Positions 13,205 through 26,200 of a stretch of 64,000 bases of DNA are shown here, in pieces. Position numbers and translations under genes: made by a program. The stretch comes from Colias croceus (Eukaryota > Arthropoda > Insecta > Lepidoptera > Pieridae): NCBI RefSeq assembly GCF_905220415.1, contig NC_059551.1:7512001-7576000 (forward strand). The letters are read 5' to 3'. Positions within the stretch are counted from its first letter, which is position 1, and each line of letters opens with the position of its first letter. The notes under the pieces are model-generated. The model saw only the letters and a program-made list of their open reading frames with translations. It was not told where the DNA came from and made no database searches.

Positions 13205-13882
13205 ACGTGTGTATACTAGCTTACACGCACACATTTTTATGTAAACAGTTGCTAATTTGATTCTTACATAGGTAAGTGAAGTTAGCACAAATAATCAATT
13301 TATTTTATAAACTATAGGCAGGTACTTCTAAATACGCTACGAATAATTCAGGTTTAACAAGGATCAGCAACATTATTACGAGTATGATTTACCTTCTATA
13401 TTTCAATGTCTTTCAAAAACATTTGAAGTAAACATTAAAATATAATGCAAAATCGTTATGATCGTGATATTGAAATTTGTATAATAATACGGCGCCTCGT
13501 GATTTGTTATTTACCGTATCTAAGTGTAAGTAAATATGCAGTCACGAGTTAAATATACTATAAGTACTAAAGTTAGAGATTAAAAAATATATTATACCTA
13601 TACAAATGGAGATGAGTGCGTGACAATCTGACGATACTAAATAATAAGTACCTAAATGATGATCAAATAACTGTTTAATCATATTATGCTTGAATTTAAA
13701 TATTGTGTCTATTTTAAAGGATACTAGCTTACCGCCCGCGGCTTCGCCCGCTTTATCTAAAACCTAATAAATTATATACTAAAAGCTTCCTCTTGAATCA
13801 CTCTATCTATTAAAAAAAACCGCATCAAAATCCGTTGCGTAGCTTTAAAGATTTAAGCATACAAAGGGATTTAGGGACATAG

Positions 13883-14394
13883 AATCGATATTTATTTATT
13901 TATTTATTGGTTTACCAACGTTTGTTTACATTTTTACAACAAAAGTTTACATACACAAAATAAACAAACATAGTTAATGTAACAAACACTTACTGGCAAA
14001 CACAGCATGCAAAACGTTAAACGCGTTAATTATTTTTAAGTACATATAAAAAGAAAATTAACAAGAACAGGAAAAAAAAAAATATACAGTTAATATTATC
14101 CATTAAAAGAAAAATCTTGAAAAATTTTGCGGAGTTTGCTGGGGGAGTCCGAAAAAATGTCGAAAAGCTCACAGTGTTTATTAATAGTATTGCAAAATCT
14201 TGGAACTGGAGAATTACGGCCAGAGACAGTTCTGCGAAGAGGAGGACAAAGTGGTAGCAAAACCTTACGTGGGTACCTAGAAGGCACTCTTATGTTGAGT
14301 CTTTGAAGTATTTGAGAACAATCGATTTTGTTATTAAATAATTTTGACACAAAAAGGACGTCTAGCATAATTCATACTAGAGACAGAGACATCA
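13883..14394 (-). mobile_element. 5'-truncated non-LTR retrotransposon (LINE) fragment inside a Helitron
   Basis: The insert is flanked by gacatag (13876-13882 and 14395-14401), a 7-bp target duplication. On the minus strand its 3' end is a short (AAAT)n tail (13888-13918 on the plus strand reads tttatttatttatttatt). Upstream of this lie the last ~90 codons of an ORF. Truncation at the 5' end and a simple-repeat tail are typical of LINE insertions. Confidence 0.7.
14096..14368 (-). pseudogene. C-terminal end of a LINE reverse-transcriptase polyprotein
   Basis: This 90-residue frame contains the stretch PLRRTVSGRNSPVPRFCNTI followed by a terminal helix-like segment ending SKLRKIFQDFSFNG and a stop. 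This pattern resembles the extreme C-terminus of jockey/CR1-like insect LINE ORF2 proteins, after the RT domain. The RT catalytic region itself is absent because of 5' truncation. The first Met is internal and not a true start. Assignment rests on family resemblance and on the LINE-like insertion structure; the clade is uncertain. Confidence 0.5.
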
Positions 14395-14432
14395 GACATA
14401 GGGACAGAGAAAGCGACTTTGTTTTATACTAT

Positions 14433-15129
14433 GGCCCAGATTCACAGTCGTGACTTTACTTTAGAGCAAAAGAGTCTTCACAAAGTAAACTTTGTATGAC
14501 CGAAGTTTACTTTCAACATATTTAATTTCAGAGAGAATTGCTTGACTTTCCTTAGAAAAGTACGGTCCCAAAGTAAAGTACAGGGTAAGACGTGTAACTG
14601 TTACTTTATACGCATAATTTATGTTTTTATTATTATTAAATTAAGTTATATTTAAAAACATATTATATAATAATAACATTATTATTTTATATGAAAAATG
14701 AAATGTTTACAAAAAAAACCATTATGTAGGAAGATTATAGTAGAAATATCAAAAACCGGTAGACACAGCAAAATTCGTCAGAAAAATATTATAATAATGT
14801 TAAAAGACAAACGAAACAATGCAACGATCAACACACCAACAAAAAAATGTTACTCGACATGACGTTTCGATCTATAACCCAACCATATTAAAATGTGTTT
14901 CTGTTCTAGGAAATTGGTTTAAAATGAAGGCCTACATAATTTATACGCATAGTCATGTAAAGTTTACTTTGAGACCAAAGTCATGATTATCGGCTCCTTA
15001 GCCTTTACTAAGTAAAGTATAGTTTCTGGAAAGTAAAGATGAGCTTGACACGACTAAGAAATATATTTTTGGTTGAAAGTAGATCTTTCCATCAAAGTAA
15101 AGTTAAAGTGCGATCTATGAATCTCGGCC
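14433..15129. mobile_element. MITE with ggcc(c/g)agattca termini and AAGTAAAG-type subterminal repeats
   Basis: The left end, ggcccagattcacagtcgtg, and the complement of the right end, ggccgagattcatagatcgc, form an imperfect inverted repeat of about 30 bp. The flanks share tat, and deleting the element restores tactatgtagtgac of the host Helitron. Both ends carry clustered copies of aaagtaaa/tttacttt in both orientations (near 14453, 14485, 14506, 14576, 14957, 15009, 15030, 15095), a likely array of transposase-binding sites. No coding capacity. Confidence 0.7.
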
Positions 15130-15139
15130 TATGTAGTGA

Positions 15140-16240
15140 CGATAACTGGGGTATCAGTAAAACTTTTGTAACTTGTAAGTATGGATCTATTCATTGCGTA
15201 ACTAATATTATTTCATTGATATGAATAAGAAGAATAATTTTATAAGGACTCAAAAGAGTTCTTATAAAATAGAGCAGTACGAATAAATAAATGTATTTAT
15301 TTATTTGTAAATAGCATTAGAATTATTATATAAAGTTTGAAGAACTTTAAGGTAATTATTGAGTCCTAAAATGGTCGTATAAATTTCGCCCACTAACACA
15401 TTGAAGTAATTTCGAATTGAGATAATATAAGAAATTCATAATTTACTTTTTACAATATAAATAAGTCTATAAAATGGTAACTAATGATGCAATAAGAATA
15501 TTTTATCGCAATTTTTTTATAGATTACACTCGTAAGAGTCCTCTTTACAAGGAGGTTGCATAACTAAATACCTAACGAAACTCAAAAGTCAGGTAAATAA
15601 TCAGACATAACAGCGATATCGCTTCGAAAACAAACACTATTATCTGGAGCATATGCCATTCAGCTCTGATAAGAGTGATGGATGCTTCATCTGGTGTGTC
15701 AAAACCTAAACTTGACCGCTGATAGCTAGTCACGTTTTTTAACATCTATATAAAGGAATGTTTAAAGGAACAAGTGAAAAAAATGACTCTACATTGTATT
15801 TTCACTGGTTTTCCGTGTAAAAGTGAACGATTTGTTTAGATACAAATCTTGTTAGAACCTTGTTAGAACATTATATTTGCAAAATGACATGTGCAATTTA
15901 TTTATTTACTGTGAAAATAAATGATTTATGTATAATTTATCATGTGATTACCTATTTCCCGCTGTTTAAAAAATATCCTCTATTCTATGCTATTGTTTCA
16001 CCACAACCTTTCGTTGCTATAATTTCAGTTAGTTTCAAAATCTCAACGCTATTGACGTTAAAGCACAGATTATATATTATGTACTAAATATACCGTGTTC
16101 TGAGTTATTTTTGTCTCTAATTAACCACGTTCATTAACGTACGGTGAGAATGTCGCCTTTTTACGTAGTTGCGAATTCCATGAGAATAAAAAACATCTTG
16201 ATTCAATCCTGTGACCTGTCCTATCCTATCTTAACCTATC
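15140..16240. other. AT-rich stretch without recognisable features
   Basis: Only short frames without domains are present. No repeat family was recognised. Confidence 0.45.
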
Positions 16241-16245
16241 CTACT

Positions 16246-16460
16246 TCCTACTAATATAATAAATGTGAAAGTTTGTGAGGACTGAGGATGGATGTATGTG
16301 TATGTGTATGTATGTATGTTTGTTACTCTTTCACGCAAATACTACTTAGGGTTAGGGTAACTTGGATTAACACATAGGATAGACACATAAGATAGATTCG
16401 TGTGACAAGTTTTTAGCAGAGTATCTCTCTAGGTGCTTAACAAGGACGAATATCTTGTAG
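16246..16460 (+). repeat. Helitron/SINE-like fragment with (ATGT)n microsatellite
   Basis: The segment begins tcctactaatataataaatg and continues gaaagtttgtgagg, a start common in lepidopteran short elements. It carries gtatgtgtatgtatgtatgt near 16295-16320 and 'acacataggatagacacata'. No matching 3' CTAG end was found, so it is partial. Confidence 0.5.
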
Positions 16461-16849
16461 GGCATCACCATAAATCATTTATTATTTACTGCCTGTCGCT
16501 TTGTTTACGTCATTTACTATTGTACAATTCCATTATAATAAATAAGGTGTGACGGCTATAAATATATCAATAAATTAAAATATATGTTACGGTGTTGTTC
16601 TAAATGCGACGCTGCGAAATATCGGATTTTGTCTTGTTTACTTAAGGATACCTTTATAATGTAGATTTATTATGTCCTTGTAATGAATCGCATTGGCAAT
16701 AGTAGATATTTGATACGACCGATTATATTAAATTTATATAGAGAACATTGATGGACTTTAAAAAGTAAAAAGAATTACAACGTAAAGATCCTCTTACTAC
16801 CTACGACAAAAAATTAGATGGTAGGATGATTTAAAGGAAATTGTAAGAG

Positions 16850-17013
16850 GAGTGACCTGGAGAGACAATTAAAGGCAATCGTGGAAGAGTTTGGAGGAGG
16901 CTTTTGTCGAAAGGCAGGTAAGACACCCAGAAGAAACTCATTTATGCTATAATTGTTATGTGTAAATTTTCTTGCAATAAAAAGCTTTTATTCATTCATT
17001 CATTCATTCATCC
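16850..17013 (+). pseudogene. 3' end of a LINE (endonuclease-reverse transcriptase) with (ATTC)n tail
   Basis: One frame reads WRDN*RQSWKSLEEAFVERQ, which resembles the C-terminal W..LEEA(Y/F) motif of the LINE protein at 54802-56043 (WGQLEEAYTRKG). An in-frame stop shows it is dead. The following non-coding sequence ends gcaataaaaagcttttattc and a (ATTC)5 tail at about 16990-17011, typical of RTE-like and related LINE 3' ends. Only this 3' fragment of roughly 160 bp remains. Confidence 0.55.
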
Positions 17014-17394
17014 AAAGATCCTATATCACTTCTTACAAAGTACAAAACCATCGGGATTTAATCCCATTTAATAGATTGAAAACCTGGTCTTCATTATCAA
17101 TCTGTTCAGAACAAAGAAATGTCTAAGTAACCTAAGATGTACCAACCATTGTAGTTCTCCATTACCATTGTATCTTTGATAAAACAAAAGCAATCATTTA
17201 AAGCTCAATTAATGCTAATTGATCCAAAACAAGCCTGGCGCAATAAACTTATCCGATCACTTTAATGGATTCCGAGAAAAGACTTTCTTGCAACTTGTCA
17301 ATTGATCCATTTGTTAGATTAAATTTAAACTTGTAAACAAACTGAAACAGTGAAAGTTTAAATCTGTCAGTTAATACACTCATCTGGAATTTTT

Positions 17395-17490
17395 AGGGTT
17401 CTGTATCCTATTAAATGTTTTAATGATTTTCTTTTAAGTAAGGAACACTTCGTGCGCGAGTCCGATTCGCACTTGGCCAGTTTTATTAAA
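17395..17490 (+). repeat. Fragment of a dispersed lepidopteran repeat (tagggttc(t/c)gta ... cgcacttggcc)
   Basis: It holds tagggttctgtatcc and, about 60 bases on, gcgcgagtccgattcgcac followed by ttggccagtttt. I recognise this pair of words as the two ends of a common lepidopteran repeat, here with an internal deletion. This rests on recollection of the family; only one copy is in the window. Confidence 0.4.
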
Positions 17491-19119
17491 GACAGTTTTC
17501 AGCTGGTCCTTTCATTAGTTTATATTTAAACTACAAACTGAACCAGTGAAAGTTAAAATTATGTCTCTCATAATTTTTATGCCTTTCAAAAGTTAAACTT
17601 CAGTAACGATGATATAATTACCATAGATTTTGAATTATCTGTGGCCCAGGTGTCAACATCGCCTCGATATGTAAAAAACGTTCCACATTCGCAGATAGGT
17701 GTTAATTTATATACTATAAAAAATCATACTAAATGATATCGATGTGCCGATGTGTTTATAGATAGTTATTATTTTAAATAAATTTAATAAGTCAGGGAAT
17801 GGAATAGAGTTAGGGATTGTCAGAAGTAATTGCGCATTGCGTTAATGTTGAAACTTGAGACACAAAATATATTTTATAGAAATCACTCATAAATCACGCG
17901 GTAAATTATTATGGTCGTATTTTACGCGATAAAATCTTAGAAATAAGACTTTTAATTTATCAAGACTTATCTGTGCATTTAGTAAATGTACAGAAAAACA
18001 CCTGTTGAATAATAAGAAGTATCTTTATAAAAAGTGAAGGGAATGTATCACATTTACTTTACTGATTTTTATTAAGAGCAAATAACTGGGCAGCTTTTTT
18101 GTTCTGAATTAAACCTAAATATGTATAAGGCTTTCCGGTTGCAATGTGTTAATAATTCATATTTTTTACATGCACTAGCATTCGTCGGTAGCCTAAAACT
18201 TACCAAATTATATAGATATTACAATCTTCAGTTAGAAATAATTTATCAATTATTGGTGAAAACAAAACGAAAATTGGTGCAGTAGTTCTTGAATTTATCG
18301 CGAACAGACAGACAGACGCGACGCGACGGTTGACTTCGTTTTATGTTTTTTGTTATAAATTTATATATAGTGATGTACTCTTTTGATATTCAACACAAAT
18401 AAATAATATTATTTTCCCAATTATGTTTTACAGAATGGATCTTATCCATAAAATCGTAAGCACGAATCTTCAAGGACGTACTTACGTGAATGTTTTAATA
18501 AGGAAATAGTAAATAAGCAGCAAGATTCAAGAGATAAGATTTTCTTAAATAAATTATAGTAATGTTTCCTTAACACTTTAGCTGAGAAATTGTTCACATT
18601 TTCATTGCTTTTTTTTAAATTAAATCAGCAGCTTTTTATGCTAATAATGAACAAAGCAGATAAATTGGCTTGTTCACCAAAAGCATAAGAGCGATTACGC
18701 AGAAAAATAATTTGATCCTCGGAAGAATAAGCAAATAAATACATAGGTAAGTTGTGTACTTCTTTTTCACGAAAAGCGCCTCTTCTTCTTCGCGTCGGCT
18801 TTTCACAAAACGTTTTGCTCAAGTAGATTTTTTATAGATACAAGAGTTCAAACTATTGAAAATATCATTTTTGACTCACAATAATAAAATCAAAACCAAC
18901 AAGGATAGCCTCATTCCTTAGTTCCACGGATGCAATATCAGCCGTATTACATCATGATTAATTAGCGTACCTTTTTACGCAAAGCGCATTCATACGTGAA
19001 CTGGCTCATCCATATTACATAATAACTAAACCTGTTCTGTGGCCAACTTGCAGGTACGACGCCGCGCTGTCTCGGAAGACAATGTTGTATCAGTTATTTT
19101 ACTATAGATACTAGTATAG
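17491..19119. other. AT-rich stretch with one degenerate repeat fragment
   Basis: At about 18185-18350 there is a fragment with cagtagttcttgaatttatc and gcgaacagacagacagacgc, words typical of the interior of lepidopteran short interspersed elements. Nothing else was recognised. Confidence 0.4.
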
Positions 19120-19296
19120 TCTTAATATATATAAATCTCGTGTCACAATGTTTGTCCTCAATGGACTCCTAAACCACTTAACCGATTATAATAAAATTCG
19201 CACACCATCTGCAGTGTGATCTAACTTGAGAGATAGGATACTTTAAATCTCAAATCGTTTTAGAGAAAGCGGGCGAAGCCGCGGGCGGTAAGCTAG
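19120..19296 (+). mobile_element. Short non-autonomous Helitron
   Basis: It starts tcttaatatatataaatctc, continues gtgtcacaatgtttgtcctc, and ends gcgggcgaagccgcgggcgg + taagctag. The 3' end matches that of the split element at 13724-15139. The ends TC and CTAG and the GC-rich 3' hairpin support Helitron origin. Confidence 0.7.
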
Positions 19297-21003
19297 TATT
19301 ATATATATCTGTGCTATAGATGCCTTATACTAGAAAGGCCTCTTTGTAGGATTTAATCGTTTTGATATTGTTTTTTTTCAAATTTGACTATGGTGATTTT
19401 AGTGCAAGATTTTAGATTTTTTGAGATTATATGGCACTATACGATACTTTTGTTATGTTGTTTTTCACGGAGGTCATTTTAAGAAGAGCCAGAGCTTTTA
19501 CATTGATGCCACAGGTAATTTTTAGATTAATTTGTAATAATTTTATTTAATAATTGAGTATAATTACGCATTGTTGTTTATTATATCTTTGTTCAAAACA
19601 AATTTTTAATTTATGCAGTAAAATTAGTTATGACCAAGTTTTCCTTCGTCTGTTTACAATCCATGACGTAAATACATTTAATCCATTCTCAATAAATAAA
19701 CGTCTAAATTTTTGACTCTAAAACACACTCGAAGCGACAAATATTGACAACAAAGCCTACATTAAAATGCTATGACCTCCACCTGTCTCTGAAACCTTGG
19801 TTCATATCTCAAATCTCATAACGTCTCGTACATCAAACCCACGCTTTGCTCATAAAGATTGGAGATGATCGCTTACTTCAAGAAGCTAAATAACAATAGT
19901 CAATAAGTCATCCCGATACGAGAGACGAGTAGCATCAATTATCTACTAATGAGGTACATTCTATTTTGAGCTATTGCCAGTTGATGATAAGTGTCGTTTT
20001 GCTGTGTAGAAAATAGGAACGTCTGTTTATCATTGATTGATTGGTTGGTCAATTGCGAAGTTAAGTAAATTTTTCTGTAGTGTAGGTTTAACAATAGATT
20101 ATTATTATTTTGATTTGTCGCTGCTCGTGTTATATGCGTAGATTAGTAACGCTTCATTTATAATGGATGCATTTAAAAGCTTGTGTAGCATTTTTAATAA
20201 AAGTTTAATTTTATTAACAAAAAAAAAATTAGATCTATTTACTGATTTGTTTACGGTAAATTTACCATAGTCAAATTATTCTTAAAAGATCTCATATCGA
20301 ACTAGTATAATAGGTCATTGATATCGAACCTACCTAGTAGAGTAGACCATCAGCCGTAATGCTTTTTTTTTTCTTTAATGTTTTATAATATCAATAAAAT
20401 CCCACTTCTTATAAATACAGCAGCTATATAATCTACTAACAAAGCACTCTAGTCAAGTATACTTGACAGATTTTAATCTTGATATATTTTTCGGCAAGAC
20501 TATTCGGTTTCCTCATTCTTATTACGTATCGAGTTGCGAACTTGAGCTTCAGTACCGTCTTTAAGTAGGTAATACAATTATATATGAAAAAGAAACCGCA
20601 AGTCGCACATAAGACGTAAATAAGCTTACTACAGGTCAATGCCCGCTGTTGGTCATATCGATTGATAATAATCACTCATGATGAATTGGTCGAATAGCTT
20701 GGAATAGGTGTCTAAATTAATGAAGACATTTGCTCTATATAAAGAATACTTCACGATCGTTTGATAGTAGGCTTTTTTATCACTATATCATTTTTATCTA
20801 TATGTTTGCTCGTCAATTTATAATATTATGTGTTGGAACGGATATGATAGTTATTATTCTAAACACATGTTTGTTTTACTCTTTATTTTTGCAAGTGGCA
20901 TAATTAGTTGCTACTTGCTACTGCCATATGGCGAACATTTGGCAGTATTATTATACATTTTTTGGTTATATTTAGTCGTAATGACTGCTTCTCTGAGGGG
21001 ACA
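19297..21003. other. AT-rich stretch without recognisable features
   Basis: Short frames such as 20436-20675 and 20828-21016 have no recognisable domains. No repeats were identified. Confidence 0.45.
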
Positions 21004-21179
21004 ATCTATAATATAAAAAATAAAAATGAATCGCAAAATGTGTTGGTAAGCGCATAACTCGAGGACAACTGAACCGATTTCGTTAATTCTTTTTTATTAC
21101 ATTTCTTGAAGTACGAGGATGGTTCTTATGGAGAGAAAACGTAAAAATGTACAACGGGCGAAGTCGGGGCGGACCGCTA
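21004..21179 (+). mobile_element. Degenerate Helitron copy of the 169-bp family
   Basis: It starts tctataatataaaaaataaa and contains cataactcgaggacaactga, cttgaagtacgaggatggtt and gggcgaagtcggggcggacc, all matching the units at 41153-41659 in reverse orientation. The terminal CTAG has become ctat, so this copy is older. Confidence 0.7.
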
Positions 21180-23088
21180 TTATCATTATATAAATATCGT
21201 CACTTGCTATATCTCAATATAATTTTAGTTTTAAGTTAAAAGTACATAACCTAGAGAGAAAATAAAATATATTATTATAAAAATGTACTTACATCTACGA
21301 TTACATTGTTCTGATATTTTATCCATAAGTGCCTAACGACCTCTAGTGTCCTACTTATAAAATTGGAGAATTGTCGATGTGGGTTTAAGCCTTGACGATG
21401 AATATTTCACATTTATCCAATTGTCCTTTTCAGGTTAATAAAATCATTGCAAATTATATCCATTTGGAATGGAAATTGACCTACGTATTTCGTTATTTTT
21501 ATTTAAATCTTTGTACATACCGAAAAGGTAAACTTGTTAAAGGTTCTATATTATTCTAAAGGAGTCACGAGCTTAACCTAATAAGACAAAAAGCTCTCAT
21601 TCATTTCTTGCTCTACTGCAAGTGCAATGTGATAATTGATAAAATAAATGTTGAAAGATAAAAAAATGTACTTTAATAGGTATATAAAATATATAAGTAG
21701 TATACATTCCCAACAAAATCATGCATACAGTGAAATATGACACCCCATATACTATCATATAACAAATAATTATTTAATTTTGTAATGTGTGATAATATCG
21801 TCAATTCGAGGTGTAATTTGACACACGGAAGTCCGTTTATTACGTGGACATAAAACTCCAAAATAAGTGTTGCAATTATGAATGTTACTTCGTCTTTGTA
21901 CAAGTTATTTTTACTTCAATCACTGTCAGTTCCACCAAGAGTTTTATTTATTTCCACATAAAGTACATTCAATATTGATTCAACGTGGATTCAATCATTC
22001 ATTTCATACATTGTTTGCAACAAGCCTAAGAAAATACGACAAAATTATTAGAAAAAAAAATCGTGGTGGTCAGATTGCACCGTTTAACGTCAGTAAATGA
22101 AGTGAATTGGTGTTAATTTTCTCATAACATATTCAATTATGCAACCCGTTATTTTGAACAATGGTAGTCTAGAATTCGTGAAACAATAGTATCACTAGAG
22201 TACACTAAGTACTTGTGTAATCGCTAAATTAGGTTATAAGTTTTGTTTTTAGGTATAATTTACAATTAATTCTTTGTAATTTATCCCAAAGCAATTTGGG
22301 TTAACATAAATGTTTGCCCCAGCTTTGCCTGTAAAATGTATTTTGAAAGCTCTTACGAATTTCATGACGAGTAATACAAGAAAAAAATATTGTTTATGCG
22401 ATTAAAATATGTATTTAATTTTTATTAGTTGAAGCTCTCATTAATACTTCTATACGATGTAAAGGCAACAGGGAAGAAAAAAGCTAAAATTTATAAAATG
22501 AAACGACAAAACGACCTCTACAGCACATTAGCTCAAAACTAAATTCCATGTACATTGTGTACATTTCTAGGCTCTAAGATTAAGTAAATTCAGAAGGATA
22601 ATTATCCGATATAACACCTCATTTTCCGCACATTAACCCAAGGCTTTCCGCGTTGACGAATACACGTTCAATTGCAAGACAATAAACGAGGTCGGGAGTG
22701 AATAATAGCGAAGATTAGTGTTAACTTTGTACCTGTCAAATATTATGTGAACATTTATGGACCCTAATTAAAATAAACGGTGTGTTATTCAGTATTCAGT
22801 AGTCTGAAGTTAAGTGGTAAAAGACTGAGATTTATTTATTAAAAGACAGATGGAGTTTATAAATAACTTCAATAATCCACTAAGCCATTACCTAGGTATT
22901 ATAAGTTGAAAAACAACAATTTTTGTGAACTGTGAAGTTAGGCTGTCTGAACTCTGAAACATCTGAAACTTTGACCACGCTACAGTGATTTGCACCTTGC
23001 AATACGGTAGCTTTCTGCTATTACAATCCTAAAGCCGTTCTCATTCTATGAATATATTCATTGATATTTATATTTCATATATTGTATA
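21180..23088. other. AT-rich stretch without recognisable features
   Basis: No coding region or repeat was recognised. A slightly GC-richer patch at about 22620-22720 has no visible coding or repeat signature. Confidence 0.4.
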
Positions 23089-23281
23089 CTAGCGGTCCGC
23101 CCCGGCTTCGCCCGTGATACATATTTCGCAATAAAAAGTAGCCTATGTCCTTTCTCGGGTATCAAAATATCTCCATACCAAATTTCATGCAAATTGGTTC
23201 AGTAGTTTAGGCGTGATTGAGTAACAGACAGACAGACAGAGTTACTTTCGCAAATATAATATTATATATATGTAGTATGGA
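23089..23281 (-). mobile_element. Short non-autonomous Helitron
   Basis: On the minus strand it starts TCCATACTACATATATATAA after A and ends GGGGCGGACCGCTAG before T. The 3' end is shared with the 169-bp family, but the 5' part is different and includes (ctgt)n and 'gcctaaactactgaaccaat'. It is therefore a chimeric or diverged subfamily. Confidence 0.7.
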
Positions 23282-26200
23282 TAGTTACGATGCAATAATA
23301 AAAGTGCATTAAACCAAACTGAGACCGCCTTTAGATCTGGGTTTAAAAATATGATCATAAAATTATACCACATTGTATGCGTTATGCTCAAATCCATAAA
23401 AATTGCTCCACCACAATAAAAAGTAAAAATAATTACGCTAGATAAAAATAAGTTTGAGTGGTATGGTAACGCGTAAAAAGTACATAGCCATGATTTTAAT
23501 TTAAAAATAGTTCAATTACTTTATACAATGTAAGTAAAATGTGACAATTAAAAAATAATTCGAAAGAAAAAGTAGGCGCCAAATGTCAGAGGCGCCATTT
23601 GTGCAACTGCGTTCAGAAATGTTTTTGTGTGACATTCTTCGGATAATAACTTAATGTTTTTCGAAGCATTTAGAACAGAAATAAAGGGTTTTTATCTGTT
23701 TGTGGCGCCGGCCGGACATGTGGGAGATATCAGTGCAAACAGCTATCGCAACTTTGGAGGTCGTTCTTCTAAATTGCGGTTTTGTACAATATTTATTTTA
23801 ATTAATAACATACGTTAACGCCACATGTGATAATATTGACTTTGAGTTACATTTTAATTAATTTTTAATATACATAAAGTACAGAGAGCCTGTATTTCAA
23901 ATTTTCATGTTACCTCAGATTTTAACAATGATAAGGACTAGAAGAAAATGAAAAATACTACATATATTTTTTCCTTGATATTAACCAATTTCATTTCATA
24001 ACATAAAACGAAGGTTTTTTATATTCATTTTCATAAAAAAAAATTCAAATAAAACACCCACGTTATTTATCCTCTACTTATGAAGGGTAGCTCCCTTGTA
24101 GCTCCATATCCTCTACTAATATTCTTGTCACATGTTTGAAGCTCTAATCCCTAATTGTTTATTTAGGATTGATGTATTAGTGTTTGTTTTATTTAACCAA
24201 TACCCTACTGATATTGAATAATAAACTAAACTTAATTTCTTAGAAAAGTCGAGAAAAATTAATGAAATAAAAATAAACTTGGTCCGGTGGGATATTATGA
24301 ATGGATGCATTTATTTGAATAAAATTTGCATTTTTGCACAGACAATAAAAAATGTAATAGCAAAACTTTTTACCAAAAACTTTAAATAATATTAAAGTCT
24401 CTATGAAATAACAGAAAAGCTCTATATTGAAGAATAACAATGTAAGTCGTTATCACAACACACGTACAAATGGTATTTTATCGTTTTATATATATTTACG
24501 GTAATAAAAACAATTTACAAAATCGCATTTGAAGAACAATCAATCTCTACCCCATATTATAACAGACACAAGACATCTGCCAATAGGCTACTAAAAATAT
24601 AGCGGGTGGCAACATTTTACGACATTGTTAATGTTCTGCTTAAAATTGAAGTCGTTAAATATTTAATGGCCCACAATAGATGTTTATGGCTGATATATTT
24701 CATTCCATTACGATATGCTTAGTATTTTAATTCGGTTATTTATTGTAGGGAATTTATGATAATGTATGCAAGTACGCTTTGTTAAATTTTAATGTATATT
24801 CAACCGCTTAGGTATATATCTTAATTTTGATGTTGAATGGCCTTTGATTCTATTAGGTCAGCGAAGCGGTAATAAAAGGTTGTGAAATAAAAACATTCAG
24901 TACGTGCAAGTACGTGGCTTCACAAGGATTATTACTACTTGCACATGAAACTACTAGAGAAACAGTATTACTCTTATGTAATTTTTTTAATAAACAAATA
25001 AAAATATAAAACATCCCCATTATGTACCTAGTTGTAACTTGTAACTCGACGCTATTATGCAAAATAATGAACAAAACGAATGCATAATTAGTCTACAAAT
25101 TGATAAAAAAATAGAACGTAGGTACCTAAGTGGTTCTGTATAAAATATGATTTTTTTAAACATGCTTTACTTACTAAAAATATTGTAATCGCTAACAAAA
25201 ACTTTTAAAGATAGTTGAGGGAGCCTATAAAAAACCTGGTTAAAAAAAGAAAACAACCCATACATCATTCTTATGTCATAAAAACGGGAGAAGGCTACTT
25301 CTGTTTTTTATAAAACAATCCAATTCAGGGTTCCGTATCAAAACAATATTTTTAAAGATAACATGACTTGTGTTGACTATTTTATTAAATTAAAACCCAG
25401 TACATTAATTAAAAGTATTTGAATAAATAATTAATGAAATTTATGTATGTGTACTGTTTTTCTTATAAATTACATCGAAAAATTTTAAAGTTTTTTCTCA
25501 TTTTTTCAGTTAATCCACTACGCTACCAGCGCTACACTGAAAAACAATACATTGTGTATTCAATCTAATTGCAAATGTTGAAATTCACATTTTAAAAAGC
25601 TAATAGATATTATTCAACGGGACTCCAAATTATTGGGTCCCGAGAGCGATTCTAATCGCTTCAATACATTTCTGACGCTACCTGTTTTCTTAAAAAAACT
25701 TATCGTTCGATATTCTTTAATATTAACCAAAATCGGATAATATGATTGAACTTTTAACTTGATTTGGTTAAAATATGGCTTTATTACTGATGATGGTGAC
25801 AAAATGTGTAAAGCAGAAATGGTAGGATGTTTATTTATTTATTTCATAAATTCAGTCATAGGTTCAACAAAACATTTAAAATGTTTGTTGACTTTAATAA
25901 CAATTAACAAGTGACTGTAATTGAAAGAAATAAAAAGACGACTCATTTGATCTTATTTGATATACCGGGTAGGTACTATTTAATTAAATTAATTGCAAAA
26001 GTTCGAGTCTTACAAATAAAATTTAATTACATTAGTATAAATTAATATGGAATACATAATATTCAAATATACCTACAGTTGGAAAAATTGCATATTGCAA
26101 AACCCTGTAGTAGTTATAAGTTATAACAGTCGTTTCAAAAATAAAAATGTATGTTACCTCACAACATTTTTTTATTATATTTCTACACTTCGGTACAAAA

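Larger units (their letters stand above)
13724..15139 (-). mobile_element. Short Helitron split by two later insertions
   Basis: On the minus strand it starts TCACTACATA near 15139 and ends GCGGGCGGTAAGCTAG at 13724. It survives in three pieces: about 13724-13882, 14402-14432 and 15130-15139. A LINE fragment (13883-14394) and a MITE (14433-15129) separate the pieces. Removing both, with one copy of each target duplication, restores a continuous Helitron of about 200 bp, so the host element came first. Confidence 0.7.
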
